The notes beneath the pieces were generated by a model, which made no database searches, was not told where the DNA came from, and saw only the letters and a program-made list of their open reading frames with translations. A program made the position numbers and the translations under genes. This document shows, in pieces, positions 53,434 through 63,287 of a DNA stretch of 64,000 bases; the stretch's first letter is position 1, and each line of letters begins with the position of its first letter. The DNA comes from Seongchinamella unica. GTDB taxonomy: Bacteria; Pseudomonadota; Gammaproteobacteria; Pseudomonadales; Halieaceae. Where the stretch lies: assembly GCF_004354085.1 (NCBI RefSeq), contig NZ_SMSE01000003.1, positions 629,231-693,230 on the forward strand. The letters are read 5' to 3'.

Positions 53434-54378
53434 CTAAAGGCTGAGTTTTTCGCCCACCATGGACTCAGACATCTGCCACAGCTGGTCGGCCAGATCGGGA
53501 TCCAGGGCGTAGTCTTCCACACCGGCATCGCTCCCCGGGGTGGCGGCCCCGGCAATGTGGCAGTCCTCCAGGTACAGCCCGCCCTTGCCCTCCAACTCCG
53601 CCGAGGTGGCGGCCCAGACACTGGTTGCGGAGCCCTGCTCCACGGTCTTGAAGACGATATCGGCGATGTCCCTGCCCCTCAGTATCGCTTCCATATCGGC
53701 GGGCTCCATGTGCCGGCTGAGTTCAGTCATGATCATGCCCGGGTGCACTGCCAGGGAGCGCACACCCTGGTCCCGCAGGCGCTTATCAAGGGCAACCGTA
53801 AACAGGGCGTTAGCAGTTTTGGACTGCCCGTAAGCGGACCATTTCTCGTATTCACGGCGCTGGTAATTGGGATCATCGAGGTCCAGGGCGCCGAACTTGT
53901 GCCCGGCAGAACTTAGGTTGATGACCCGCGCTGGCGCCCCGGCCACCAGTGCCGGCGCCAACAGGCAGGTCAGCAGGAAATGGCCAAGGTGGTTGGTGCC
54001 GAACTGCATTTCAAAACCCTGGACTGTGCGCATGAGCGGGCAGGCCATGACCCCGGCATTATTGATCAACAGGTTGATCTGCGGGCATTTTTCCCGGATC
54101 TCGCGGGCGCCAGCGCGCACGCTGTCGAGGTCTGCCAGGTCAAGCAGAACCGTGTCAATCCGGGCGCTGGGCAGGGCTTCGCGCAGGGTGGCGACCGCCG
54201 CATCCAGCTTGGTCGCGTCCCGGGCCACCATCATCACCGCAGCACCGGCGCCGGCAAGCGCCCGCGTGGTCTCGACCCCGAGACCTGATGAAGCGCCGGT
54301 GACAACAGCCTGTTTGCCGCTGAGGTCTATACCGCTGATCACTTCGTCGGTGGTGGAATCGAAACCAAATGCAGTCAT
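53434..54378 (-). CDS. Short-chain dehydrogenase/reductase
   Basis: 314 residues from ATG 54378 (MTAFGFDSTTDEVISGIDLS). Rossmann NAD(P) motif TGASSGLG, NNAGVMACP, and the catalytic Ser...Tyr-x3-Lys in NLSSAGHKF and SAYGQSKTANALF. Closest in layout to retinol-dehydrogenase/WW-oxidoreductase-like SDRs, substrate unknown. C-terminal half longer than the classical 250. Divergent from the PPOX gene with 110 bases between; upstream of the SYLF gene. Confidence 0.85.
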   Translation of the reverse strand: MTAFGFDSTTDEVISGIDLSGKQAVVTGASSGLGVETTRALAGAGAAVMMVARDATKLDAAVATLREALPSARIDTVLLDLADLDSVRAGAREIREKCPQINLLINNAGVMACPLMRTVQGFEMQFGTNHLGHFLLTCLLAPALVAGAPARVINLSSAGHKFGALDLDDPNYQRREYEKWSAYGQSKTANALFTVALDKRLRDQGVRSLAVHPGMIMTELSRHMEPADMEAILRGRDIADIVFKTVEQGSATSVWAATSAELEGKGGLYLEDCHIAGAATPGSDAGVEDYALDPDLADQLWQMSESMVGEKLSL

Positions 54379-54488
54379 TGTGGATCTCCTTTTCGTTGGG
54401 GCCCTATTGTGACCCCGGGGCTTAGCCGCTTTAATGGCCGCAGGGGCCAGGACCACTGGCACACTCGATACGGAGCACAGCATCAACC

Positions 54489-54872
54489 ATGAAAGCACAG
54501 CAAATCAAGGACTTTGAGGCCGGCGACTATATGAGCCTTGCCACGCGCAAGAAGTCGGGGGAGTGGGTGGCCACCCCGGTCTGGTTCGCGCCACTGGCGG
54601 GCAGTTACTATGTGTTTTCCGCCGGCCACGCGGGCAAGGTGAAACGCCTGCGAAACTTCAGCGATGCCAGGATTGCCCGCTGCACTGTCACCGGCAGGAT
54701 CACCGGCGAGACGTTCGAGGCGGACGCCTTTGTCCTCGAGGGCAAGGATGAGGCCACCGCACTCAAGGCCCTGCATCTCAAGTACGGCCTCAAAATGAAA
54801 ATCACGGATATTTTCTCTGCCCTGAGCGGCAAAAAACAGCAACGCGCCTATATCCGGGTCGACCCCCGCTAG
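54489..54872 (+). CDS. PPOX-class flavin/F420-type oxidoreductase-like protein
   Basis: 127 residues with a split-barrel flavin-binding fold of the pyridoxamine-phosphate-oxidase superfamily: GDYMSLATRKKSGEWVATPV, GSYYVFSAGHAGKVKRLRNF and ARIARCTVTGRITGETFEAD. Related proteins are annotated as PPOX-class F420-dependent; the cofactor cannot be read from the sequence. Starts at ATG 54489 shortly after the divergent SDR gene. Normal length for the short class. Confidence 0.75.
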   Translation: MKAQQIKDFEAGDYMSLATRKKSGEWVATPVWFAPLAGSYYVFSAGHAGKVKRLRNFSDARIARCTVTGRITGETFEADAFVLEGKDEATALKALHLKYGLKMKITDIFSALSGKKQQRAYIRVDPR

Positions 54873-54881
54873 CTACCGGGG

Positions 54882-56087
54882 TCATGGCGCCGACGCCATG
54901 GCGCGACTGATGGCCTCGTACTGGGCCCGGTAGGTTTCCTGCTCGTTGTACAGGTTGGCCTGGTTGATGGCCTTGTCGATGTAGCGCAGCGCCGCCCGCG
55001 GCTGACCCAGCTCCCGATAGATAAGCCCCATGGAGTACAGCAGCCTGGCGTCGTTCGGCTCCAGGTCCAGGGCGTCGCTGTAGTGAACCCTGGCGCCTCG
55101 CCAGTCCCCCTCCTCCGCCGCCTGGTCGCCCAGCCAGGCATGGTAGAAGGGGTTGGTGTCGCGGTAGCTATCGACCCTGGCCAGCCAGTAGGCATGCTCC
55201 TCCTCGCGTCCCAGCAGTTCATACAGGACCATCAGGTTATTCATCGCCGAGCGTTCCCAGGGATCGATTTCCAGGGCTTGCAGATAGGCCATTTCGGCCG
55301 CTTCATGTTGCTCCGTGCGCCGGTATACCACGCCCAGATTGACCCACAGGTGGGCCATGCGCGGGCTTAACTGCAGGGCGCGCACCTCGTGAAGCCAGGC
55401 CTCGCCCAGTTGATCACGGGCCAGTGCATTCATGGCGATATTGTTGTGGTACAGCGCCTGGGCATCGCGATCAGCGATCTCCCGGGAGCCGGCGATATCG
55501 CGCGCGGGCAACGGGTCGAGGTCGACCATGAACTGCTCCGTGGAGCTCAGGTGTACGACCGCGTTAACGTGCAGGCGAACCGCCACCCGCTCTCCCATGC
55601 GGGTCCAACTGGGCCTTACATCCAGCCACTGGTAGCGGGCATCCAGGCCCGCCTCCCTGGCCAGGGCAACAAACAGGTTGGCATAGGACAGGCAATTGGC
55701 CGACCGGCGGTGAAACGCCTCCCGGGCGGTGCCCTCGGCGAAGGGGTCGTAGTCCACACCGAGGGTGGCCGGACCGCTGACCGCTCGATGCAGCATGCGC
55801 AGGCGCTGGCGGCGGGAGCCGATTCCAGCGGTGTAGGTGTCTACGAAATGGCGCATCTCCTCATCCAGGGCCAACAGATCAGGGGTTTGTACCCGCTGGG
55901 AGACGTCGGCGATGGACAGTGTCTGGCCATGGAGGGACAGCGGCGCAATATTGGCAACCGCCATGGAGGCCGGGCCATGGCTGGCGCAGGCGCTGCACAG
56001 CAGGGAAACCAGCAGGCAAAGCGCTCTCCAGCCCCCCGGGAAGGGCGCAACGCCGTGAGTAAACCAGCCTGCGGGTTGTTGTGCCAT
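54882..56087 (-). CDS. Lipoprotein with transglutaminase-like and TPR domains
   Basis: 401 residues. Signal with lipobox-like LLCSACAS (Cys near 34), then a transglutaminase-like part with FHRRSANCLSYANLFVALAR (Cys) and RLHVNAVVHL (His). Then five or so TPR units from about residue 215: AWLHEVRALQLSPRMAHLWV, AEMAYLQALEIDPWERSAMN, ARVHYSDALDLEPNDARLLY. The combination suggests a periplasmic-facing adaptor for assembly. Convergent with the PPOX gene (9 bases apart). Confidence 0.75.
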   Translation of the reverse strand: MAQQPAGWFTHGVAPFPGGWRALCLLVSLLCSACASHGPASMAVANIAPLSLHGQTLSIADVSQRVQTPDLLALDEEMRHFVDTYTAGIGSRRQRLRMLHRAVSGPATLGVDYDPFAEGTAREAFHRRSANCLSYANLFVALAREAGLDARYQWLDVRPSWTRMGERVAVRLHVNAVVHLSSTEQFMVDLDPLPARDIAGSREIADRDAQALYHNNIAMNALARDQLGEAWLHEVRALQLSPRMAHLWVNLGVVYRRTEQHEAAEMAYLQALEIDPWERSAMNNLMVLYELLGREEEHAYWLARVDSYRDTNPFYHAWLGDQAAEEGDWRGARVHYSDALDLEPNDARLLYSMGLIYRELGQPRAALRYIDKAINQANLYNEQETYRAQYEAISRAMASAP

Positions 56088-56209
56088 AACCTGCCTCTAC
56101 CCCCAGTATAACCGAGTTTGACCCAGGTCAATGCGCGATCAGCACGCCGGCGGCACTGTTACCCCCAATGTCAATGTTTCTGTCTAACATTAATAAAAGG
56201 AGCAAGCAC

Positions 56210-56341
56210 ATGACCCAGCACTTACTCGAGGAAGACACCGTCGCCGATAGGCAGGCCATGCGGCGCCTGGCCACCGTCATCGGGTGTTTTGTGGTCGCTA
56301 CGGCGATTCTCGCGCTGGTCGTGGGACTGACAATGGGCTGA
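56210..56341 (+). CDS. 43-residue single-span membrane protein
   Basis: A short ORF with a strong AAAGGAG at 56196-56202 eight bases before ATG 56210. The N-terminus is acidic/polar (MTQHLLEEDTVADRQAMRRL) and the second half is one membrane helix (GCFVVATAILALVVGLTMG) ending in TGA. It lies in the space between the divergent TPR gene and cysH and ends 15 bases from the cysH stop. Small proteins of this type often modulate larger membrane complexes. No family recognised. Confidence 0.6.
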   Translation: MTQHLLEEDTVADRQAMRRLATVIGCFVVATAILALVVGLTMG

Positions 56342-56356
56342 CGCCCGGGGACTTGC

Positions 56357-57010
56357 TCAGGCCGCAGTGTGCAGCCCGCATTCGCGGCCGTCGTGGACCT
56401 TTGTGGGGTCGAAGTAGTGACGGCAGGTGGGCAGTGCATGCTGCTCCATATAGGCTTCCACGTCGTCTTCTGACCAGTTGAAAATGGGGGCCACCTTGAT
56501 GATCCCCCGGCTGTCCATGGAGACAATATCCAGGGACTGGCGGTGCTCGGTTTCTTCCTTGCGAATACCGGTCAGCCAGATCTCGGGTTTGAAATCTTCC
56601 AGCGCCCGGGCGAAGGGTTCGAGCTTCACCTGGTGGGTAAACGCCTGGTGGCGTTCTTCCTCGTCCACGGTGGGTACGCCGCCCATGATCGCGTTGCGCC
56701 GTTCGGAGGTCATCAGCGGGGAATAGACGTGGATATTCAGTTCCAGGTCACGGATCAGGCGTTCGGCCACGATGTAGGTATCGCGCAGGTTGTAACCGGT
56801 ATCGACCCAGATGGTGGGCACATGCTTGTCCACCTCACTCACCAGGTGCAGCATCACCGCCGCGTTCCTGCCCATGCTGGTGGTGGCGATGGTTTTCGCC
56901 TGCAACGCCAGTGCCCAGCGCACGATCTCCTGTGCGCTGGCATCGCGCAGGGCTTCGTTCACACTGTCCAGGTCCAAATCCAGCACTGGCACTGCTCTCA
57001 TCATGGTCAT
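56357..57010 (-). CDS. cysH: Phosphoadenylyl-sulfate reductase
   Basis: 217 residues. Reduces PAPS to sulfite using thioredoxin. Motifs: nucleotide-binding TTSMGRNAAVMLHL, IWVDTGYNLRDTYIVAERL, TGIRKEETEHRQSLDIV and the catalytic C-terminal ECGLH (Cys211) in DGRECGLHTAA. The CC...CxxC cluster motif of APS reductases is absent, so it should be the iron-sulfur-free PAPS type. Starts at ATG 57010 or the next Mets. Slightly shorter than E. coli CysH (244). Confidence 0.9.
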   Translation of the reverse strand: MTMMRAVPVLDLDLDSVNEALRDASAQEIVRWALALQAKTIATTSMGRNAAVMLHLVSEVDKHVPTIWVDTGYNLRDTYIVAERLIRDLELNIHVYSPLMTSERRNAIMGGVPTVDEEERHQAFTHQVKLEPFARALEDFKPEIWLTGIRKEETEHRQSLDIVSMDSRGIIKVAPIFNWSEDDVEAYMEQHALPTCRHYFDPTKVHDGRECGLHTAA

Positions 57011-57097
57011 CGGAACCGAACTTTAATGAATCAAAACCCGGTTTACAAATAACTGAAACTTATATGGATATTCCGATGCGCCATCACCCCGACCCGA

Positions 57098-57895
57098 TCA
57101 GGCTGCCTTCGACAGGGTTTTTTCCAACTCCGCGTGCAGGTCCAGGAACTGGCCGGTGAGCTTGTGGCTGGGGGCCAGGTCGATCAGGGGACGGTGCTCG
57201 CGGTGCGATTCTTTCATCTTCACCGAGGTGTTGAGGTAGGTGTCGAACACCGGGTAGCCCTCTTCCTCCAGTTCAGCGACCAGTTCCCCGGGCAGTCGCG
57301 CCTGGGAGTTGAACTGGTTGATCACGATGCCCTCAACCTCAAGCTCCGGGTTGTGGTCTTCCTGCAGTTCCGCCAGGTTGTCCATCAGCGAGTACAGGCT
57401 CTGGCGGGCGAAACTGTCGCAGTCGAAGGGCACCAGCACGGAATCGGCGGCAATCAGGGCCGATTTGGAATAGAAATTGAAGTTTGGCGGCGTGTCGATG
57501 TAAATGCGGTCGTACTCACCATCGAGTTTTTCCAGTGCGTCGCGCAGCTTGTAGATCTTGTAGCGGGACTCCAGCTCTTTCTCCATGTCCGACAACACCG
57601 GGCTGGAGGGCATCAGGTAGAGGTTTTCGTAGGGGGTTTCCCAGACAAAGGAATCGGGGTTCTTCTGCATGCGCCGCGACCCCACCGTCTGCTTGAACAG
57701 ACCAGCCACACCCTGGGCCTCGGCGGGAAATGCCTCGGCGTCGATTTCACCGACCAGATAATGGGTGGTATTCCCCTGCACATCCAGGTCAATGATCAGC
57801 GTTCGATAGCCCATACTGGCGCCAATGGCTGCGAGGTTACAGGTGATGCTGGTCTTGCCGACCCCGCCTTTCTGGTTGAATACAACACGTTTCAT
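57098..57895 (-). CDS. ParA-family ATPase, orphan
   Basis: 265 residues. Deviant Walker A FNQKGGVGKTSITCNLA at the N-terminus, Walker A' LIIDLDVQGN and Walker B DRIYIDTPPNFNF. No parB follows; the neighbours are cysH and an FKBP. Solitary ParA proteins position chemotaxis arrays, flagella or other cargo; the target is not visible. ATG 57895. The sequence ends in a helical tail (FLDLHAELEKTLSKA). Confidence 0.85.
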   Translation of the reverse strand: MKRVVFNQKGGVGKTSITCNLAAIGASMGYRTLIIDLDVQGNTTHYLVGEIDAEAFPAEAQGVAGLFKQTVGSRRMQKNPDSFVWETPYENLYLMPSSPVLSDMEKELESRYKIYKLRDALEKLDGEYDRIYIDTPPNFNFYSKSALIAADSVLVPFDCDSFARQSLYSLMDNLAELQEDHNPELEVEGIVINQFNSQARLPGELVAELEEEGYPVFDTYLNTSVKMKESHREHRPLIDLAPSHKLTGQFLDLHAELEKTLSKAA

Positions 57896-58118
57896 AGCTT
57901 CAGGAACCGCTCAGATAGTGGCTGGAAGGGAAGCTACCAGTGTAATCAATCACTTATTTCATTGTAAGCATCCGGGCCAAATTTCTGTCATGAAACTGCC
58001 TCGAGTCCGTTCCTGGCGTGCCCCGGGCATCGCCCAGGTGGCAGGGTTTTATCGGCCGCCGCGTGGGGCGGGCCCGGAACCTGCGGCAGATTGCTGCTGG
58101 CCTGGCCCTTGGCCACAA

Positions 58119-58751
58119 CTAGTCCTTGATCCCTATCAGGTGAATCTCGAACACCAGGGCGGTGTTGGGCGGTATGGCGTCGCCGGCGCCCTGGTCACCA
58201 TAGGCCAGCCGGGGCGGGCAGGCGATCCGCCATTTGTCACCCACCGACATCATCTGCAGGGCCTCGGTCCACCCGGGTATCACCTGGTTGACGCCGAATT
58301 CAGCGGGCTCGCCCCGCTCCACCGAGCTGTCAAACACCCGGCCATCGACAAAGGTGCCGTGGTAGTGGGTCACCACGGTCGAGGTCAGCCCCGGGGTGTC
58401 GCCGCTGCCGCTTTCCAGCACCTCGTACTGCAGCCCGCTGTCAGTCACGGTGACTTCGTCCCGCTCTGCATTGGCCTTCATGAACTGTTCGGCAAGGGCC
58501 TGGCGCTTGCTGGCGAGTTCCGCGGCGATGGCCTGCTGCCTGTCCTGGACCACCTGGTAACTCGGATTGAGCTCAGCGTCGCTGAGCTGGGCCTGCTGGT
58601 GCTCGTACCAGTGGCGCATACCGGCAATCACGGCCTCCAGGTCCAGGCCGTCAAAGGTGTTGCGGCGCAGCTGGTCGCCAAATTGCAGGCCAAACCCGTA
58701 GCTGACTCTCTGCTCGTCGGTGGTCAAATCCACCTCGGGGAGTAGTGACAT
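58119..58751 (-). CDS. FKBP-type peptidyl-prolyl isomerase (FklB/Mip-like)
   Basis: 210 residues. An N-terminal dimerisation domain (RVSYGFGLQFGDQLRRNTFD, long helix LASKRQALAEQFMKANAE) precedes the FKBP domain (about 110-210) with THYHGTFVDGRVFDSSVERG, VIPGWTEALQMMSVGDKWRI and LAYGDQGAGDAIPPNTALVF. No signal peptide, so probably cytoplasmic FklB-like. Catalyses proline isomerisation in folding. Confidence 0.9.
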   Translation of the reverse strand: MSLLPEVDLTTDEQRVSYGFGLQFGDQLRRNTFDGLDLEAVIAGMRHWYEHQQAQLSDAELNPSYQVVQDRQQAIAAELASKRQALAEQFMKANAERDEVTVTDSGLQYEVLESGSGDTPGLTSTVVTHYHGTFVDGRVFDSSVERGEPAEFGVNQVIPGWTEALQMMSVGDKWRIACPPRLAYGDQGAGDAIPPNTALVFEIHLIGIKD

Positions 58752-58824
58752 AAGAAATTTCCACTATGCTGGTGATAAAGGCCGCAAACCTTAGCACATT
58801 AAACCCCAGCGGGAGGAACCGGCC

Positions 58825-59415
58825 ATGCAGCCCGACATCGCGCAGATTCATGACTTCTGGTTCGGCCCTCTGACCGACGAAGGCATGTGCGCCGCCGACA
58901 GGCACGACCTGTGGTTCAGGGCCAGCGACAGCACCGACAGGCTGTGCCGGGATCGGTTCGGCCTGCTGGTGACCTCGGCGCTGGAGGGCCAGCTCGCGGA
59001 CTGGCCCGACAGTGACCCCGGGCTCATCGCCCTGGTGCTGCTGCTGGACCAGTTCACCCGCAACATCTACCGGGGCACGCCGCAGGCATTTGCCGGCGAC
59101 GAGCGAGCCCTGGCGCTGGCCCAGCACTGCATTGCCCACGGCCATCACCAGCGCTTGCCTGCCATTCACCAGGTTTTCCTGTTCATGCCACTGGAGCACT
59201 GTGAGAACCTGGAGGTACAGGATGAGTGCGTGGAACTGTTCACCCAGTTACAAGCCATTACCGGCCTGGAACAGGTCGCCAGCTTCTGTCGCTACGCCAT
59301 CGCCCACCGCGACGTGATCGCACAATTCGGTCGTTTCCCTCATCGCAACGCCATCCTCGGTCGGGATTCCACCCCCGGGGAGCTGAATTACCTGGAACAA
59401 CACGGAGGCTTTTAA
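58825..59415 (+). CDS. DUF924 family protein
   Basis: 196 residues with the DUF924 pattern: IHDFWFGPLTDEGMCAADRH, LLDQFTRNIYRGTPQAFAGD, FLFMPLEHCENLEVQDECVE and FGRFPHRNAILGRDSTPGE. An all-helical, TPR-like fold of unknown function. ATG 58825 with GGAGG upstream. Its stop overlaps the start of the next gene (TAATG). Confidence 0.88.
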   Translation: MQPDIAQIHDFWFGPLTDEGMCAADRHDLWFRASDSTDRLCRDRFGLLVTSALEGQLADWPDSDPGLIALVLLLDQFTRNIYRGTPQAFAGDERALALAQHCIAHGHHQRLPAIHQVFLFMPLEHCENLEVQDECVELFTQLQAITGLEQVASFCRYAIAHRDVIAQFGRFPHRNAILGRDSTPGELNYLEQHGGF

Positions 59416-59924
59416 TGCGCTTACTACTGTTGCTGCTGTGTCTGCTGCCGCTGGCCGCTTTCGGCCAGCAAAAACCCTTTGACTGCAATAGTTCACCCCC
59501 CCACCGGCAGTTCGATTTCTGGCTGGGGGATTGGGAGGTACGGGATGGCGAGGGCAAGCTCGGCGGCCACAACCTCATTACCGCCGAGCAGCAGGGCTGT
59601 GTGCTGGAAGAGCAGTGGCGCAGCGTACAGGGCGGCACCGGCCAGAGTCTCAACTATTACGATCCGGACAGCGGCCAGTGGCGCCAGCTATGGCTGGACG
59701 CGGGGGCCAGCATTATCGATATCAGCGGCGGCCTGGTGGATGGCAGTATGGTGCTGGAAGGCAGTATCTATTACCTGGCGTCGAAGACTGAAAAACCCTT
59801 CCGCGGCACCTGGACCCTGCTGGCCGATGGCCGGGTGCGGCAGTTTTTCCAGGAGCAGGATGCCGAGGGCAACTGGCAGACCTGGTTCGAAGGCTTCTAC
59901 CGCCGGGTCGAACAGCCGGAGTAG
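59415..59924 (+). CDS. Exported protein, DUF1579-like
   Basis: 169 residues from ATG 59415 overlapping the DUF924 stop. Signal peptide (MRLLLLLLCLLPLAAFGQQ, cut near FGQ) and then a lipocalin-like barrel with FDFWLGDWEVRDGEGKLGGH, RSVQGGTGQSLNYYDPDSGQ and WRQLWLDAGASIIDISGGLV. Similar proteins are assigned to DUF1579. Probably periplasmic. A longer upstream frame inside DUF924 is rejected because the signal peptide starts here. Confidence 0.8.
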   Translation: MRLLLLLLCLLPLAAFGQQKPFDCNSSPPHRQFDFWLGDWEVRDGEGKLGGHNLITAEQQGCVLEEQWRSVQGGTGQSLNYYDPDSGQWRQLWLDAGASIIDISGGLVDGSMVLEGSIYYLASKTEKPFRGTWTLLADGRVRQFFQEQDAEGNWQTWFEGFYRRVEQPE

Positions 59925-59925
59925 C

Positions 59926-60513
59926 TCAGTCGCTGCCCTGGGAAACCGACCAGAAGTCGTAACGGCCCTCGGTCATTTCTGCCTGCCAGACATCGAAACG
60001 GCCACTCTCCAGGTCGGCATAGGCCTGCTCGATGGAGTCGTTGACCTGGGGGTAGGCAAGCTGGTCCCAGGGGCAGTCGGCCCGGGAGAAGAACCCGCAG
60101 TCGAGAGACTCCGGGCCGGGAATACAGAAGTCGGTGTCCACCCGGGCGCGAAACGCCACGTAGACCTGGTTGATGAAGGTAATCGTGCCGGTCATATACA
60201 ACTGCAATTGCTCGTCGGGCAGTAATATGCCGGATTCCTCGTGCAGTTCCCGGGCGGCGGCCTGGGCCAGGGTTTCACCGCGCTCCATAAAGCCTCCGGG
60301 AATTGCCCAGGCACCGCGCCGGGGCTCGATGCCCCGCTGCACCCACAGCAGCCTGTCGTCGTTGGCAACGAAGGCTGTCACCACGATCATGGGATAGTCG
60401 TAGTCGAGCTGGCCGCAGCGTGTGCAGCGCCAGTGATTGCGCGACTCCCCGGCCACCACGTGCCGTTCCAGCGCGCCACCACACTCCGGACAAAATTTGT
60501 GTTTTTCCAACAC
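59926..60513 (-). CDS. Nudix hydrolase with N-terminal zinc ribbon
   Basis: 195 residues if started at GTG 60513, chosen because AGGGGAGGAG lies 7 bases upstream; ATG at 60543 is possible. Zinc ribbon: FCPECGG...WRCTRCG. Nudix box: [20 protein letters not shown] followed by ES, within GAWAIPGGF. The C-terminal extension has [20 protein letters not shown]. Similar to NudC-like or YfcD-type Nudix proteins; substrate cannot be named. Convergent with the DUF1579-like gene, one base apart. Confidence 0.85.
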   Translation of the reverse strand: MLEKHKFCPECGGALERHVVAGESRNHWRCTRCGQLDYDYPMIVVTAFVANDDRLLWVQRGIEPRRGAWAIPGGFMERGETLAQAAARELHEESGILLPDEQLQLYMTGTITFINQVYVAFRARVDTDFCIPGPESLDCGFFSRADCPWDQLAYPQVNDSIEQAYADLESGRFDVWQAEMTEGRYDFWSVSQGSD

Positions 60514-60611
60514 CAGGGCTCCTCCCCTTGCTGAAAAAACCATAGCACTTTGCCCTGGCAAAAGCATTGGCGCTATGCTGTCGCCTCGATAACAGCGCCA
60601 GAGACACCAGA

Positions 60612-61937
60612 ATGACAAACCAGACCCCGCAGGTGCAACTCCTGCTGACCGGCAATGAGATCATGAGCGGCGACACGGTGGACTCCAACTCGGCAATGAT
60701 CGCCAGGCGGCTGGATGAGCTGGGCATAGGCATTTACCGAAAAATCACCGTGGGCGACGACCCCTCACTGCTCAAGCGCGAACTGGCGGCGATCACAGCA
60801 GAGGCGGACCTGGTCATCGTCAACGGCGGCCTGGGACCAACCGTGGACGATCTCACCGCCGAGATCCTGGCGTCGGTGGCCGGGGTCGACCTCGAGCAGC
60901 ATCCGGAGGCGGTGGCTCACCTGGAGCAGTGGTGTGCCGGACGCAACCTGGCGCTGAATGACGCCAACCTCAAGCAGGCCATGCTCCCCGCGGGCTGCAC
61001 TATCGTCGACAACCCCATCGGCAGCGCGGTGGGTTTTGAGATGACCGTGAACCGCTGCCGCGTGATCTGCACCCCCGGAGTGCCCTCCGAACTGGCGAAA
61101 ATGCTGGATATTATTCTTGCCGGTCTCGCCGCCGGGCGCGACAGTCCGGTAGAGAGAGACATCCTGCGCCTGCAAACCTTTGGCCTGGGGGAGTCCTCCG
61201 CCCAGCAGATCATTGCCGACAATATTCCCGACTGGCCCGCAGAGGTGGAGCTGGGATTTCGCGCCGGGGCGCCCCAAATGGAGATCAAGCTGAGTGTGAA
61301 CAGCGCCGCCGCCCTGCCGGCAAGGAACCGCTGCCGGCAACAGCTGGAACAGCTGTTCGGTGACCACATTCTCGGTGAAGGCGACACTGTGCTGGCCGAA
61401 CGGGTACTGGAACTGCTGCGGGAGCGCGGCGAAACCCTGACCACAGCCGAGTCCTGCACCGGCGGACTGATCGCCTCAATGCTGACCCGGATAGCGGGTT
61501 CGTCCGCAGGTTTTCACGCCGGTTTTGTCACCTATGCCAATCATATCAAGCACACCGTGCTGGGTGTTCCGCTGGCAGACCTGGAGACCCACGGTGCGGT
61601 GAGTGAAGCAGTGGTGCGGGCGATGGCCCTCGGGGCACTGGAAAAATCCGGGGCGGACCACGCTATTGCCGTGTCCGGTGTTGCCGGCCCCGGGGGCGGC
61701 AGCGAGGAAAAACCGGTGGGCACGGTCTGGCTGGCCTGGGGCAGCCCGGACACCCTGCGTACCCGCTGCCTGTACTGGCCGGTCGAGCGGGGTTTGTTCC
61801 AGACCATGATCGCCGCCGCCGGGCTGGACATGATCCGCCGCAGCCTGCTGGGGATCGACCAGGAACCACGCTACTTCCAGCAGCGCCGGGTCCGCCAGTC
61901 GCAGGATGAGTCGAATCAGACCTCCAGGGCGGGCTGA
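60612..61937 (+). CDS. CinA-family protein (NMN deamidase/competence-damage type)
   Basis: 441 residues from ATG 60612 ([20 protein letters not shown]). The N-terminal MoCF-like domain (COG1058) has [15 protein letters not shown] and a C-terminal CinA_C deamidase domain (from about 270) has [28 protein letters not shown] and [18 protein letters not shown]. Full-length CinA may cleave ADP-ribose derivatives and deamidate NMN. Convergent with the lipocalin-like gene, overlapping 22 bases. Confidence 0.88.
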   Translation: MTNQTPQVQLLLTGNEIMSGDTVDSNSAMIARRLDELGIGIYRKITVGDDPSLLKRELAAITAEADLVIVNGGLGPTVDDLTAEILASVAGVDLEQHPEAVAHLEQWCAGRNLALNDANLKQAMLPAGCTIVDNPIGSAVGFEMTVNRCRVICTPGVPSELAKMLDIILAGLAAGRDSPVERDILRLQTFGLGESSAQQIIADNIPDWPAEVELGFRAGAPQMEIKLSVNSAAALPARNRCRQQLEQLFGDHILGEGDTVLAERVLELLRERGETLTTAESCTGGLIASMLTRIAGSSAGFHAGFVTYANHIKHTVLGVPLADLETHGAVSEAVVRAMALGALEKSGADHAIAVSGVAGPGGGSEEKPVGTVWLAWGSPDTLRTRCLYWPVERGLFQTMIAAAGLDMIRRSLLGIDQEPRYFQQRRVRQSQDESNQTSRAG

Positions 61938-62380
61938 TCCTCCGTGGGCACAGTCCGGTGCCATACCAGGGAGTGAAAACGCGTGACCTCTCCCGCCCGG
62001 TCCTTGCCGCTGAGCACCAGGGTCTGTCCATCCAGTTCGGCATGGCGCAGCTGCTCGCTGCCCGGGAAATTGGGATTGAGGCTCTGGGTGACATAATGGA
62101 TTACATCGCCATCGGCAACGCGGTAGCGTCCTGCGTATTGAAAGTAGGAGCTGAAAGCTGCCGCCTTGCGGTCGTCCGGCAGCTTGCGATAATTCACATC
62201 CTCGGGAAACAGCGCGCGCTCACGGCGGGCGATACAGGCGCTCATCCAGCCATCCTCGGAATACATCAACAGGCCCTGGGGCTCTTCGCCAAAGGGGTAG
62301 CTGAAATCATCCCGGTCCGAGTAACCAATCGTCCAGGACTCCAGCTGCCAGGTGCCCACGAGGTCGTTTTTAGTGATCAT
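61916..62380 (-). CDS. Lipocalin-like domain protein
   Basis: 154 residues: LVGTWQLESWTIGYSDRDDF, PQGLLMYSEDGWMSACIAR, FSSYFQYAGRYRVADGDVIH and GQTLVLSGKDRAGEVTRFHS form a lipocalin-like barrel as in PF13924. No signal peptide, so cytoplasmic. Its 3' end overlaps the cinA-type gene by 22 bases on the other strand. Function unknown. Confidence 0.75.
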   Translation of the reverse strand: MITKNDLVGTWQLESWTIGYSDRDDFSYPFGEEPQGLLMYSEDGWMSACIARRERALFPEDVNYRKLPDDRKAAAFSSYFQYAGRYRVADGDVIHYVTQSLNPNFPGSEQLRHAELDGQTLVLSGKDRAGEVTRFHSLVWHRTVPTEDQPALEV

Positions 62381-62394
62381 CGGTTTCCTCTCGC

Positions 62395-63033
62395 TCAGGG
62401 TTGTAGTTGTGAGATTTGCCAGTCCCCGGACGCTGTCCGGGTGTAGAGAAAGCGGTCGTGAATTCGGTGCTCCCCTCCCTGCCAGAATTCGATTCTGTCC
62501 GGGATCACGCGATACCCCCCCCAGAAATCGGGCACGGGAATGTCCCCCTTGCCGAACTTTTCCTTGAGAACCATGACCTGCTTTTCCAGCATGGCCCTGG
62601 CGGATACCGGCCTGCTCTGGCGCGAGGCCCAGGCGGCTATCTGGCTCTCCCGGGGCCGGGTTACAAAATAGCTGGCGGATTCCGCCACGCTCATTTTTTC
62701 CACCCGGCCACCGGCAATGACCTGCCGGTCCAGCTCATTCCAGGGAAACAGCAGCGATACCGAGGGATTGCCGGCCATCGCCTGCGCCTTGTTACTGCCG
62801 TAATTGGTATAAAACACAAAGCCCCCCCTGGACAGCCCCTTCAGCAGGACGATGCGCTGCCAGGGAAGGCCCGCCTCATCGACCGTTGCCAGCACCATGG
62901 CCGTGGGATCCTCCAGGCCCGCCCGCACCGCCTGCTCCAGCCAGTGCTCGAACTGTTTCAGTGGATCGGCGTCGAGCATGTCGCGATCCAGCCCGCCGGC
63001 GGTATATTCGCGCCTGAAATCCTCGTATTGCAC
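62395..63033 (-). CDS. pdxH: Pyridoxamine 5'-phosphate oxidase
   Basis: 212 residues. Makes pyridoxal 5'-phosphate using FMN. FMN-binding parts: [49 protein letters not shown]; substrate/C-terminal [20 protein letters not shown] and [14 protein letters not shown] start at 63033. Follows family length (about 215). 14 bases upstream of the lipocalin-like gene on the same strand. Confidence 0.94.
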   Translation of the reverse strand: MQYEDFRREYTAGGLDRDMLDADPLKQFEHWLEQAVRAGLEDPTAMVLATVDEAGLPWQRIVLLKGLSRGGFVFYTNYGSNKAQAMAGNPSVSLLFPWNELDRQVIAGGRVEKMSVAESASYFVTRPRESQIAAWASRQSRPVSARAMLEKQVMVLKEKFGKGDIPVPDFWGGYRVIPDRIEFWQGGEHRIHDRFLYTRTASGDWQISQLQP

Positions 63034-63287
63034 TAGCGCCCGCCCCCACTGGCCGGGTCAAGCCCGCCGCTAACGGCTGCGTGCCCTGTGCTGAGGCCCC
63101 GTTGATCTGCAATTACCAAACTTCTGTCCTCGCGTTGCTGCACCGAACCACCCGACTGGCGCTTTTCTGTCTCAGCAGGGCCGACCTGGAGAGTGTGAAC
63201 CGGCCCCTGACCCTGCTACTCTTTGCCGCCAGATGACCGGTTGCTAATAGTAGCGGCCCCGTCCGGCACAGGCAAAGAAGGCGATAC

